A stretch of 64,000 nt of DNA from AWTP1-13 sp963770295 (GTDB lineage: Bacteria > Pseudomonadota > Alphaproteobacteria > Rhizobiales > Hyphomicrobiaceae), in NCBI GenBank assembly GCA_963770295.1, contig CAVYPA010000006.1, forward strand, positions 371,890-435,889, written 5' to 3'. Shown here piece by piece: positions 8,523 through 17,941 of the stretch (within the stretch, counting starts at the first letter, position 1; the number at the start of each line of letters is the position of its first letter). Both the position numbers and the translations under genes were made by a program. The notes beneath the pieces are model-generated. The model saw only the letters and a program-made list of their open reading frames with translations. It had not been told where the DNA came from and did not search any database.

Positions 8523-9074
8523 ATGCGCCGAATTGGCTATGCACGCTGCAGCTCACAGGGTCAGAACCTCGATCGCCAGATCGCCGTCTTGCGCGCTGAG
8601 CGCTGCGACGTGATATTTCGCGAGAAGGTATCCGGGAAGAGCATCAAGAACCGGCCCGAGCTCGAGAAGGCGATCGACGAGCTCGGCACCGGCGACACGC
8701 TGATCGTTGCCGAATGGGACCGCGCCACGAGGAGCATGCTCGATGGCGTGCACCTGATCGAGCGCATCAATACCCGCGGCGCGCTGATCAAGGTGCTCGA
8801 CAAGCCGCACCTGGATCTCACCACGCCTCTCGGTCGCGGGTTCATCGCCTTCCTATCGGCAATGGCCGAGGACGAGCGCCAGCGGATTCTGGCCAGGTGC
8901 AACGCCGGCCGGCAGGTTGCCATCGCCAAGGGCGTGCGGTTCGGCCCGAAACCCAAGTTGACGACACATCAGCGGACCGAGGCCCTCAAGCGCCTCGAGG
9001 CCGGCGAAAGCTGCCGGTCGATAGCCAAGACGATGGCCGTGCACCACGCCACGATCGCCAGGCTGGCGGGCTAG
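8523..9074 (+). CDS. Serine recombinase (resolvase/invertase family)
   Basis: 183 residues. The N-terminus has IGYARCSSQGQNLDRQ, whose serine is the nucleophile position, then EKVSGKSIKNRPELEKAI and LIVAEWDRATRSM, all typical of Tn3-type resolvases and DNA invertases. A C-terminal helix-turn-helix (ESCRSIAKTMAVHHATIARL) follows. It catalyses strand exchange between short DNA sites. The ATG at 8523 is chosen because family members begin exactly there; the longer open frame from 8358 has no homology. A decayed copy of its C-terminus lies at 10848 and another piece at 26597. Confidence 0.85.
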   Translation: MRRIGYARCSSQGQNLDRQIAVLRAERCDVIFREKVSGKSIKNRPELEKAIDELGTGDTLIVAEWDRATRSMLDGVHLIERINTRGALIKVLDKPHLDLTTPLGRGFIAFLSAMAEDERQRILARCNAGRQVAIAKGVRFGPKPKLTTHQRTEALKRLEAGESCRSIAKTMAVHHATIARLAG

Positions 9075-9211
9075 TTCCGGGCACCATGACGCGGACCACG
9101 CCAGCGGGCACCGCCTCAGCTCGTCTGCCTCGCCGGCAACGTTGGCCTTGGTCGAAATGGTGTAATAATGATGCTGTTGACCGTCTCGCAAATTGGGAGG
9201 TGTAAATCTTG

Positions 9212-9439
9212 ATGCAGATAACGGCAATGGGAATGGCCGCTGCGTTGCTATTCGCAATCGCAATGGGGTCAGCTTATGCGCAAAACAAGTCTAAGGGCAC
9301 CGATATCAGCCCATGGACCGTCACGCATGGCGACCACGCAAGATTCCAGAGAAAGCCCGGTGCGCTGAAGGCTAAGAACCCCAAAGCAAAAGTCAGAGGC
9401 GAAGTTTTCTTCAAGCCTCCTCCTGCTGGGACGAAGTGA
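9212..9439 (+). CDS. Small secreted hypothetical protein
   Basis: 75 residues with a clear signal peptide (hydrophobic residues 4-20, cleavage after SAYA). The mature part of about 52 residues is basic and rich in Lys, Gly and Pro. GGGAGG lies 11 bases before this ATG and 8 before a TTG at 9209, which is an equally possible start. No function is recognised. Confidence 0.55.
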   Translation: MQITAMGMAAALLFAIAMGSAYAQNKSKGTDISPWTVTHGDHARFQRKPGALKAKNPKAKVRGEVFFKPPPAGTK

Positions 9440-9496
9440 CTTCGGCCCTCGCAACCTGACGGGTAGGTCGCCCGGTGCACCACGGCCCGCCGGCAT

Positions 9497-9613
9497 ATGA
9501 CCGAGGGCAAACTCAAAGCGCGCGAGGTCGCCAAGATGTATGGCGTGTCGGAGCGGTCGCTCTGGCGAAATTTACGGTGGGCCGCCGAGCTCGAGGAGGT
9601 GCGGGCCGGGTAG
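9497..9613 (+). CDS. Tiny helix-turn-helix protein or fragment
   Basis: 38 residues: KAREVAKMYGVSERSLWRNL is a good helix-turn-helix. It may be a stand-alone regulator or what is left of a larger DNA-binding protein. It ends just before the right arm of the 19-bp inverted repeat. Confidence 0.35.
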   Translation: MTEGKLKAREVAKMYGVSERSLWRNLRWAAELEEVRAG

Positions 9614-9626
9614 GCTTGGGGGCCTG

Positions 9627-9645
9627 ATTGGACGAGCTCGAGGCC
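9627..9645 (-). repeat. Right arm of 19-bp inverted repeat
   Basis: Exact reverse complement of 8384-8402. The surrounding 9613-9730 is again rich in ATTGG and CTCGAG words, mirroring 8310-8402. Confidence 0.55.
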
Positions 9646-9797
9646 GGATTGGGCCGGCTCGAGGGCCGATCGGGCTGGGGCCTCGCGCGTATTGCGGGAC
9701 GGAACTCGGCTCGCGCGCGCGTATGGGAGGACGCAGAGGCCTGAACTCAGTCATCGAGCCCTTCCTCCCTTCGAGCAGCCGAGACGTTTGTGAATCG

Positions 9798-10622
9798 TCA
9801 CGCGTCGATCTCTCCCCGCTGGCGTAGGGCGATGATGAGCCCAAACGCTGCAAGCGAGGCCCACAGTTTGCCGACGATGAGGCCCTTGATATAGGCGAGG
9901 TTGCCGAAGGCCAGCAACAGGAACACAACGCTGTCTACGATGGCGCCAACGAGGCCCGAGGCCAGCACGGCGAGCGCAAGGCGCCTCTCACGCAATGGCG
10001 TATAAACCCCCATGTCTGCCAGTTCCGACAGCAGGAAGGAGGCAGTTGACGCAAGAACCAGGGCCGGCGGCGCCACGATCGCCGACAGAGTGGCGCCCGC
10101 AAGAATAGCGGTGATGGTCCAGTCACGACCGAGGTCACGCTGCACGAAATCGCGCAGGACGAGCGCAAGCCCGATCACAAGCACGCCGCTCGGCGCGAGC
10201 AGTCCGAAGCCAACCGGGACAAGGCAAGGGCCGTCGGGGACGCACGTGGTCCCGAGGTTGCTAATCAGCCAGTTCGCCAGAGGGATGCAGGTGAGATAGG
10301 CGCTCACTGCGAGGAATCGGCTAACTCCGTGAAAAACAGCAACCGGTCGGCGACGAGGCCTGTTGTGCTGGCGTCGCTCTGAAACCACAGCCGGATTTAA
10401 GGCTAGCGGCGATGCCGTGACGATTTCAACGAGGTGGGCCGGCACGTGAGATTGAAAGGGAATCGCGTCCCACTTTACCCGCACACAATCCCGCAAGGTT
10501 ACTTGCCCGATGCAGATGTCACCTGTCCAAGTAACGGTGCCTTCATCGCCTTGCTTTTGTTCGCTAGGTAAATCGATGGGGCCGACGTAGCGAACGCGAT
10601 CCCCCTTTTTCAACATCACCAT
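9798..10622 (-). CDS. VUT-family transporter with N-terminal soluble extension
   Basis: 274 residues from the ATG at 10622, with AGGAG 10 bases upstream. Residues about 100-270 are a five- to six-segment membrane protein. ANWLISNLG, LVLRDFVQRDLGR and SFLLSELADMGVYTPLRERR match the VUT/YhhQ family of queuosine-precursor-type transporters, which phages and mobile elements often carry. Residues 1-70 (KKGDRVRYVG, GDEGTVTW, VRVKWD) read like a small SH3/KOW-like barrel, not normally part of VUT proteins. Either two genes are fused in frame or the transporter starts inside, near residue 90. The substrate is not provable here. Confidence 0.65.
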   Translation of the reverse strand: MVMLKKGDRVRYVGPIDLPSEQKQGDEGTVTWTGDICIGQVTLRDCVRVKWDAIPFQSHVPAHLVEIVTASPLALNPAVVSERRQHNRPRRRPVAVFHGVSRFLAVSAYLTCIPLANWLISNLGTTCVPDGPCLVPVGFGLLAPSGVLVIGLALVLRDFVQRDLGRDWTITAILAGATLSAIVAPPALVLASTASFLLSELADMGVYTPLRERRLALAVLASGLVGAIVDSVVFLLLAFGNLAYIKGLIVGKLWASLAAFGLIIALRQRGEIDA

Positions 10623-10847
10623 CGATTGGGGGCTCCTGAAACCCCTGCCATCGACCATGCTTTCCAGCAGCCGCTATCCCAGTAGCTACGGGCTTGCGAA
10701 GCTCGGGCGCGGTGCGCTGGTCCGTACCCGCGCCGAGTCTTCTACTGTAAGGGCTGGAGCTGCTACGGTGCAAGCTCTCGAACGCTCGCCAGCACCGATG
10801 CGGCCACCGCTACGCCCGCACAGCCCGGCTCACCCCGCCAACCTGGC

Positions 10848-11037
10848 GGATTCTCGCCCGCTGCAATGCCGGCCGGCAGGTTGCTATCGCCAAAGGCGTG
10901 CGGTTTGGCCCGAAGCCTAAGCTCACCGATCACCAGCAGGGCGAAGCGCTCAAGCGACTCGAGGCTGGTGAGAGCTGCAGGGCGATTGCCAAGACGTTCG
11001 GCGTGCACCACGCTACGATCGCCAGGTTGGCGGCTTA
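10848..11037 (+). pseudogene. Resolvase C-terminal remnant
   Basis: Reads RILARCNAGRQVAIAKGV and then AGESCRAIAKTFGVHHATI to a stop. It matches the last 60 residues of the intact resolvase at 8523 almost residue for residue, but the catalytic domain is missing. Confidence 0.75.
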
Positions 11038-11163
11038 GCTGCCGCGGCGGCGGGCAGCAGGTGTATGGCCTTCGCAGGCACTAGGACAATGGCCCACTCA
11101 CCGCAGTATCGAATGGCTGAGGCCGCTGCCGGCGGCGTCTAGCCGATCATCAGCCTTGTTGAA

Positions 11164-11194
11164 AACCCCCGGCACCGAAAGGTGGTCCGGGGTT
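11164..11194 (+). terminator. Hairpin, possible terminator
   Basis: AACCCCCGGCACC pairs imperfectly with GGTGGTCCGGGGTT around a GAAA tetraloop, with TTCTT after it. It lies 127 bases beyond the resolvase remnant. Confidence 0.45.
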
Positions 11195-11227
11195 CTTGCA
11201 TTCGCCTTCACTGATGCGCGTCGCGTT

Positions 11228-11244
11228 GCAGTGAGTTGCACTGC
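11228..11244. promoter_or_regulatory. Dyad GCAGTG-N5-CACTGC, possible operator
   Basis: Perfect 6-bp arms flank a 5-base spacer, 130 bases upstream of the small gene that precedes the replication gene. The position suits a repressor site controlling element replication. No binding protein is identified. Confidence 0.35.
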
Positions 11245-11373
11245 GTAGCGCTCGCCGCTGGCGAAAAAACGACACCCCCTACAGCTGCTCGACGTCGATC
11301 CGGCTGGGACCCTTGTGTCCAGATCGTGAATCTCCCCAACCCTTCCAGCCACACGTGCCAGGACCAAAGCTAG

Positions 11374-11571
11374 ATGTCTGCCCAACCGAATGCCAATAAC
11401 GGCGCCAGCGCCACCAATAAGGCGAAAGAGCCAAGCGCTGAAGACAAGGCGATCTTCCTCGCCGAAGCCGCATCCTGGATCCAAGCAAGCCAGCCGCAGC
11501 GCATCAGCAAGGCGGTCAAGCGCGGGACGCTTAAAGGCCTAGAGCGGCTGCGTGCCACCAAAGAGCGCTGA
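11374..11571 (+). CDS. Small hypothetical protein
   Basis: 65 residues. Residues 23-60 (DKAIFLAEAASWIQASQPQRISKAVKRG) could form a helix-turn-helix. It ends just ahead of the replication gene and is probably cotranscribed with it. No clear ribosome site. Confidence 0.4.
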   Translation: MSAQPNANNGASATNKAKEPSAEDKAIFLAEAASWIQASQPQRISKAVKRGTLKGLERLRATKER

Positions 11572-11615
11572 TTGATGGCCTGACACGTTACTACCGCATT
11601 CATCCTCGAGCCGAC

Positions 11616-12537
11616 GTGACCCCAGGCCTCTTTGCGCTGATCGTGGTGCTCTCCGATAACGACGAGTACGGGGCGTGCTTTCTGTTGGTGAACCGCCTAG
11701 CTGACCTCCTGAACCGCGAGCCGGACAACATCCGCAAGGCGCTGCTGCGGCTGAGGGCCGATGGCCTGATCGGCGCAGAGGAACGATATCGCGACACCAA
11801 GCTGCATTGGCCACTGATCCCCAAATGCTTGGCCGGCAACGCATCCATCCACTGGCTCGTCGATTACTACGCCCCATCACGCAAGCCTGGTCCAAAACCT
11901 CCCATCGTCGAAGAGGGGAGGATTGAGCTATATCCCATCGTCGAAGAGGGCATCGTCGAAGAGGGGACATTTGGTAAACCTCCCCTCGTCGTAGAGGAAA
12001 CCTCCCCTCGTGGAGCTAGAGGGGACTTAGCTAAAGAGACTTGGCTAAAGGAAGATATTCACCGGCCTAATGGTGGCGCACATGCATCCCGCAATGGTGC
12101 CCACCACCCGAACGGCAGCGGCGACAGCAAGACAGGCTCGGTCTCCCCTGAGGGCCACAAACGTGGCGCGGCGGCGGCCGGCCCGGCGGCAACTGAGATC
12201 TCCGCCGGTTTCGAGGAGTGGTGGCAGTACTACCCACGCAAGGACGACAAAGCTGACGCCAAGAAGGCCTACACCGCCACCGTGTCGAGCAAGCGCAAGG
12301 ATGGGCTCCACGCCACGATCGAGGAGCTTGCTGGCCGCGGTGAAGCGGTTCAAGCCGACGTGCGAGCGACAATTCATCAAGCTACCGGCCACCTGGCTAA
12401 ACAAGGCCTCATGGCTCAACGGCGCCAGCGGCGCTGGCGAGTCCAGCCCCGACCAGGAGCAGGCGCGAGCCAGGCTGAAGGCCGAGATCGACGAGCTGCG
12501 CGCCGAGGAGGAGGAGGCTAGGAAATGGCGGCAATAG
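11616..12537 (+). CDS. Phage replication protein, lambda-O-like (frameshifted)
   Basis: The N-terminal 80 residues form a winged helix (LFALIVVLSDND, LLNREPDNIRKALLRLRADGLI). A repeated linker with PIVEEG units follows, then a C-terminal part with FEEWWQYYPRKDDKADAKKAY and, after a frame change, FIKLPATWLNKASWLNG. That pair is typical of phage replisome organisers and O-like proteins that bind an origin and load helicase. The second half is reached only by removing one base near 12330 (CTT-G-CTG); the gene then ends at 12537. The linker DNA carries five iteron-like repeats. The start GTG at 11616 is tentative, because homology seems to begin about 15 codons earlier. Confidence 0.65.
11898..12056 (+). 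repeat. Iteron-like repeats inside the replication gene
   Basis: The word ATCGTCGAAGAGGG occurs exactly at 11904, 11937 and 11952. Two diverged copies (CCCCTCGTCGTAGAGG near 11982, CCCCTCGTGGAGCTAGAGGGG near 12004) follow. Directly after them, CTTAGCTAAAG and CTTGGCTAAAG form an AT-richer pair. The layout, repeats plus AT-rich stretch inside the initiator gene, matches the lambda origin within gene O. The origin function is inferred. Confidence 0.55.
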
Positions 12538-12638
12538 CCATGACCGACCCGGCGGACCTCATCCAGCACATTGCCGTTGCGGCTGGCGCCGGCAACGGCC
12601 ACAACTTCAACCCAGGACTTCTACTCCTGATTGGATGA
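12525..12638 (+). CDS. Very small hypothetical protein
   Basis: 37 residues, starting inside the last codons of the replication gene after an AGGA-like site. The N-terminal half is helical and the rest is Gly/Asn-rich. Weak evidence; overlap coupling is the only support. Confidence 0.25.
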   Translation: MAAIAMTDPADLIQHIAVAAGAGNGHNFNPGLLLLIG

Positions 12639-13007
12639 AAGAAGGGGCTCAGCTCAAGCGCCGTAGCGAGCGGCCGGCATCCGAAATCCTTCACAATTCC
12701 GGGAGTTGTGACCAAGTTCGCAGCACGCCTCTTCATCCCCCACAAGCTGACAGTCGAGGAACGCACCCGGAACGGCACGTCAGATATCCACTCGACTTTC
12801 TCTGTCGATTGCTCCGTACACCACCGGTGAAAGAGTGCCAGGAACAGACCCGGAAGCCTTTCTCGTGGAATAACGATGTACTGGGTGGGAATGGCGCTTG
12901 CAAATGTCCCCATGCAGGGTGTCTGCTCCAACTCCGGATGTTCCTTGCTCTCGCCACAAAGACCCGTTCCTCAAACGCACGATTTAACGCGAAGTCATTG
13001 GGTACCG
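12639..13007. other. No recognisable gene
   Basis: Several frames stay open on both strands but none has a recognisable motif, ribosome site or consistent codon bias. Confidence 0.4.
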
Positions 13008-13445
13008 ATGAACGCCGAAGATTTTTCAAGACAGTTGGAAGAAATAGCCAACGCCGGCGACGATTTCGAGTACCAGTCAATTCAGCTAACTGAGCGGTGG
13101 AAGGGCGACGAGAATGCTTCCGAAGCCGTAGAGCCCATACTGCGGTTCATGGAAAGCCACCCCGATGTAGACTATGGGACGCCCGGAGCGCTGGTCCACT
13201 TCGTCGAGACATTTTCAAGCTATGAACAGAAGCTCGTTCAATCGGTTGAACATCGACCAACTCCGCAAACCGTAGGGATGCTCAACCGCGCAATCAATGG
13301 GGAACGCGATCCGAAGAAAAGACAAGCTTTGTTAGCGACCCTCGAGCGGGTCCTCGGGTATCCCCAAGCGGATTCGATGACGCGTAGCAGGGCGTTCGAC
13401 TACTTGGAATTTCAATTGCGCACCACGGCAGACTTTTCTGAATGA
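13008..13445 (+). CDS. Hypothetical protein, immunity-protein-like
   Basis: 145 residues, acidic and all-helical. The stretch YGTPGALVHFVETF with HRPTPQTVGMLNRAIN resembles small immunity proteins paired with polymorphic toxins; these share a G-x-P-G/HFVE and PT-x-x-T-x-W/M-L-N-R pattern. No toxin gene is recognisable upstream, so it would be an orphan. The family link is from memory and uncertain. Confidence 0.5.
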   Translation: MNAEDFSRQLEEIANAGDDFEYQSIQLTERWKGDENASEAVEPILRFMESHPDVDYGTPGALVHFVETFSSYEQKLVQSVEHRPTPQTVGMLNRAINGERDPKKRQALLATLERVLGYPQADSMTRSRAFDYLEFQLRTTADFSE

Positions 13446-13578
13446 CCCCAATGATCTCCTAAGGCGTGTGCCGAACTCTGTCCGCGGTGCCACCTCGCAA
13501 TCAAACGGATCGGCCCAACAGGTGGCCCAAAAACCGTGTGATGCTTGGCGTCGATGGTGCTGACATCGGGAGGCAGTC

Positions 13579-13986
13579 GTGTTTGCCCTTGGTTTCACTT
13601 TGGTGGTGATCGTTCTTTGGGCGCGGTTCGCCCTAGGCTCCATGAAGTTGGACGTTCCCCTCGATTCTCTGCAGCTCTCCCGGGGGCGCACAATATGGAC
13701 AAGGCTACTATCGGTTGGCTTTCTTGTGGCCGCGCTCGCGCCAAACGTGGTGTCTACATCTTCCCTCGTCCGTCTGCTCATCGATCCACTTCCGCTCGGA
13801 GTTCTTTTCTGCGTGCCGGGCCTTTTGGCGATCCACCGGCTCAGAGCGCATCTCGAAACTCAGGGAAATCCAGCGAAGCCGGCGATGGCATGGCTCGATC
13901 GTGGCATCCTCGCCGGCTGGAGCGCGCTTTGTCTTGGCTTTCTCTGGTGGCTCTTGTTCTATCTTCCCGGCCGGCTTCCCCTGTGA
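13579..13986 (+). CDS. Small integral membrane protein
   Basis: 135 residues with about four hydrophobic segments (residues 2-20, 42-60, 70-86 and 110-130). It starts at GTG with GGGAGG a few bases upstream. No known family; it could be an accessory membrane protein of the element. Confidence 0.5.
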   Translation: MFALGFTLVVIVLWARFALGSMKLDVPLDSLQLSRGRTIWTRLLSVGFLVAALAPNVVSTSSLVRLLIDPLPLGVLFCVPGLLAIHRLRAHLETQGNPAKPAMAWLDRGILAGWSALCLGFLWWLLFYLPGRLPL

Positions 13987-14405
13987 TCAGAGGGGAAGCA
14001 ATACTTCCCGGAGGTCAGTTGCGGGTCACTTCCAGCCCAAATCCGATGGGCAATCGAGCCCCTATCGTTGGTCTCTTGCTCCTTCAATTCCGGCCATGCT
14101 GGTGGTCGACGGAGGCATGGCTCTTGAGTGCCACTTACTGCCGCAAGCACGTGCAGCATTCTGTCGGCCAGGGCGCTCGAAAGCGGACGAACGGCGAGCA
14201 ACGACAATCTCCTGCCTCGACGTCTGCCTAGAGGATAGAGCGGCGATCCAATCGTTCGGGTTTTGTAATTGTAGCTCAACGCTTGCGCATCAACCCGGAC
14301 GCCGGGCGCCCCGTTTCGTATGACCGCCGCCTAGCGTAGGATGGCATTCAGCTCCAGCATCATCGATACGATCTCGGCTGGACACTCAACGGATTGGATA
14401 GGGCC
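13987..14405. other. No recognisable gene
   Basis: The leader of the sensor kinase probably lies in the last 100 bases. I see no coding signal elsewhere. Confidence 0.4.
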
Positions 14406-17337
14406 ATGCCGCCCGATGTCTCGCTTGCTGGCACACATCACGACCACGAACCCACAATAGAAGAGTTGAAGCGAGAGCTCGCCGAGGCTCGTGACCAACA
14501 GGTCGCCACCAGCGAGATCCTGCGCATCATTTCGAGTTCGCCGGGTGATCTGCAGCCGGTGCTCGATACGATCGTCGCAACGGCCACGCGGCTATGCGGC
14601 GCAGAGAAAGCTACGATCCGGCGCCGGTCGGGCGATGCCTATCTGATGGTCGCCGAGTACGGCTGCTCGCCCGAGCAGCGGGCCTATATGGAGAAGAATC
14701 CCGTCGCGGCTGGGCCCGGCACCGTCGTCGGGCGGGCGGGCGAGACGCGCAAGCCGGTCTATGTGGCTGACGTGGAAGCAGATCCCGGCTTCAAGCAGAT
14801 GGACCTCGCCACGGGTGCTGGGTTTCGCGCCGCTCTTGCCGTGCCGCTCCTGCGCGAGGGCGAGATCATCGGCGTGCTGATGCTACTGCACTCGAAGCCC
14901 TATCCCTTCACGGCCCACCACATCGAGCGCGCCCAGACCTTCGCCGACCAGGCCGTGATCGCCATCGAGAACGCACGTCTCTTTGAAGCGGAGCAGGTAA
15001 GGACGCGGGAGGTAGAGGAAGCCCTGGAGACACAAACCGCCACGGCCGCCATACTGCGTGTGATTGCTTCGTCGCCCAGCGATCTCGCGTCGGTGCTATC
15101 GGCCGTCGCCGAGAGGGCGTCGCGCCTCTGTGGTGCGTTCGACGCCCTGGTGCTACTGCGCAAGGGGGATGAGCTGCAGACGCTCGCGCACTCTGGTCCC
15201 ATTCCGGCTCACGCCGGCGGTCCGATCGCACGCGACTGGGTGATCGGGCGCGCTTTCGTCGACCGGACACCGGTGCAAGTTGAGGACTTAACCGCGGCCG
15301 GAGCGGATTTTCCTCGCGGTTATGCGATGGCGATCAGGGATGGCTTCCGAACCTCGCTGGCGATCCCAATGCAGCGAAAGGCTGAACCAGTCGGCGTCAT
15401 ATGCGTCCGTCGCACCGAGCCGCGGCCATTCACTGAAAAGCAAATAGCCCTGCTCCTGACATTTGCCGACCAGGCCGTCATCGCCATCGAGAACACGCGG
15501 CTGTTTGAGGCAGAGCAGGCGAGCAAGCGCGAACTGCAAGAATTACTTGAGTACCAAACAGCGACCAGTGACGTGCTTCAGGTCATCTCGAGTTCACCAG
15601 GGCAACTGCAACCGGTTTACAATGCAATGCTCGCAAAAGCTCTGCGCCATTGTGATGCAAAGTTCGGCGGGCTTTTTGAGTATGAGCACGGCGCATTCAA
15701 AGGAGTGGCGGGCATCGGTATCCCAGACGGACTTGTGGTCGCAGCAGAGGCGGACGCATCTAGAGTGTCCGCGCATTCGGACCTAAGGACTTTGATCACG
15801 CGTCGCAAGCCGATCCACTCACCGGATCTCCGCCAGAATGCCAGCTATCTGGCGGGCGATCCCTTTATCGTCGGCGCTGTGGAACGCGGCGGAGCGCGAG
15901 CTGCACTCCTAGTACCGATGCTTAAACGCGACAACCTCATTGGCGCCTTCGCCATCTACCGACAGGAGCCTCGCCCGTTTACCGATAAGCAGATCGACCT
16001 CCTAAGCAGTTTTGCCAACCAGGCGGTGATCGCCATCGAAAACACGCGCTTGCTTACCGAGTTGCGCGAGTCCCTTCACCAGCAGATGGCGACCGCAGAC
16101 GTACTGAATGTCATAAGCCGCTCAAAGTTCGAACTCCAACCTGTACTCGATACTATCGTGGGCGCGGCGGCGCGTCTGTGCGCAGCAGACATGGCCTCAA
16201 TACGCGGTCGCGAAGGTGATGCCTATGTTCGATTGGCGAGCTACGGGATGGAATTCGGACTCCGCTGAGTTCTCAGCCAGCACCAGCCTTAGGGCGGGGC
16301 GGGACAGCCTCGTGGGTCGGGTGTTGTTGGAAGGAATGCCGGTCCAAATTCCAGACGTTCTAGCTGATCCTGAGTACGCCCTTCGCGACCCACAACGTCG
16401 AGCCGGCTATCGGGCGCTCTTGGGCGTCCCGCTTCTGCGCGAAGGCGTTCCGAGTGGTGCGATCATCTTGATGCGCCGTACAGTACAGCCTTTCAGCGAG
16501 AAGCAGATTGAGCTCGCCACGACCTTCGCCGACCAGGCAGTGATCGCTATTGAGAACACACGTTTGTTCGAAGAAGTACAGGCGCGCACGCGCGACCTTG
16601 CCCGCTCGGTCGAGGAACTTGAGATCGCCAGCCAGCACAAGTCGCAGTTCGTGGCCAACATGAGCCATGAGCTGAGAACGCCGCTGGCCGCAGTGCTCGG
16701 CTATGCCGAGCTTTTGCAGGAAGGCATCTACGGGGCACTGCCGGAGAAATCCCTGCCGATCCTCACGCGTATCCGTTCCAACGGCCAGCACTTGCTGGGC
16801 CTGATTAATACCGTCCTTGACATCTCCAAGATCGAAGCCGGGCAGTTTAAGCTGAACCTTGGCGAGTATGCGTTGGGCAACATCGTCGAGACAGTGATGG
16901 TGGCAACGGAATCGCTGGCGGCGACCAAGAAGCTGGCCTTCAATATGGACGTTGCCAAGGGGCTGCCTTATGGCCTCGGCGACGAGCAGCGCCTGACCCA
17001 AGTGCTGCTCAATCTCGTGGGTAACGCCATCAAGTTCACGGACGCTGGTGAGGTGCGCATCGCGGCTGGCGCAGCCAACGGCCACTTTGAATTAAGCGTC
17101 AGCGATACCGGCCCCGGCATCCCTCCGGAGGAACGCGAGCACATCTTCGAGAAGTTCCGGCAAGTCGACAGCTCGAACACGCGGGCCAAGGGCGGCACGG
17201 GGCTCGGTCTCGCTATAGCCAGAGAGATTATCGAGATGCATGGCGGACGCATTTGGGTTGAGTTGAGGCTGGGTCAAGGTTCGACGTTCCGCATGGAGCT
17301 GCCCGTTCGCGCCCCAATCGCAGCTGGTGCAGGATGA
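14406..17337 (+). CDS. Multi-GAF sensor histidine kinase (frameshifted)
   Basis: The start ATG at 14406 (GGATAGGG upstream) leads into a short coiled coil and four GAF domains in tandem. The first three each end in FADQAVIAIEN or FANQAVIAIEN, and each GAF is introduced by a helix like ATSEILRIISSSPGDLQPVLD. The kinase core follows: H box MSHELRTPL, N box LLNLVGNAIKFT, G boxes SDTGPGIP and GGTGLGLAIA. The frame breaks within the fourth GAF at about 16255-16305, splitting the gene into 14406-16268 and a second open frame ending at 17337. No membrane segment is seen, so it is a cytosolic sensor. It overlaps the response regulator by ATGA. Confidence 0.8.
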
Positions 17338-17708
17338 GCAAACGCATTCTTGTCGTGGAGGACCAGGAGGATCTGCGCACCATCCTGCGCGATTTCCTCT
17401 CCGCTTCCGGATACACCGTGATCGAGGCCGTGGATGGCGCCGAGAGCGTTGCGAAGGCTGCTTCAGAACGCCCTGATCTCGTGTTGATGGACATCCAGTT
17501 ACCCGTGCTCGACGGCTATGATGCGACGCGCCAGATCAAGGCGCTGCCCGGTTTCACGGCCATTCCGATAATTGCCGTGAGTTCCTTCGCCATGAAGGGG
17601 GATGAGGAGAAGGCAAGAGCCGCCGGATGCGATCACTACGTGACCAAGCCCTACAGCCCAGTCCAGCTGCTGCGCATCATCCGTGGCTTTCTCGGCGACC
17701 AGTTGTGA
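17334..17708 (+). CDS. Single-domain response regulator
   Basis: 124 residues, one receiver domain only. ILVVEDQED carries the acidic pair, LVLMDIQLP the phosphorylated aspartate (about residue 51), and YVTKPYS the conserved lysine. There is no output domain, as in DivK/CheY-like proteins, so it works by protein contact. It is translationally coupled to the GAF kinase, its likely partner. Confidence 0.85.
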   Translation: MSKRILVVEDQEDLRTILRDFLSASGYTVIEAVDGAESVAKAASERPDLVLMDIQLPVLDGYDATRQIKALPGFTAIPIIAVSSFAMKGDEEKARAAGCDHYVTKPYSPVQLLRIIRGFLGDQL

Positions 17709-17941
17709 GGAGTACTGGGTCCGGTTTCTGGGTCTGCTTTCGAGGCACGATGTTAACGAGATAAACTTCGGCTTCGGGTCAATTTCACCACTAGCGAAAA
17801 CGCCTGCTCCCGGGGAGGGACGGACATGGGGCGCTAGCGGCCAATCTCGTTGGCCGGTCACATCAACGCAACAATGCTCCTCGGATGATGACGTCGCCGT
17901 CCGATCGGCACCCCGCCGATCGGGGCTTATTTTTTCCCCTT

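Larger units (their letters stand above)
11041..11373. other. Regulatory gap before replication genes
   Basis: No gene is visible. It holds a terminator-like hairpin (11164-11194) and a 17-bp dyad (11228-11244), both listed separately. Confidence 0.5.

Noticed and set aside
11898..12025. Possible CRISPR-like repeats
   Set aside because: Repeats are only 14-18 bases, spacing is irregular, they lie in a coding frame and no cas gene is present.
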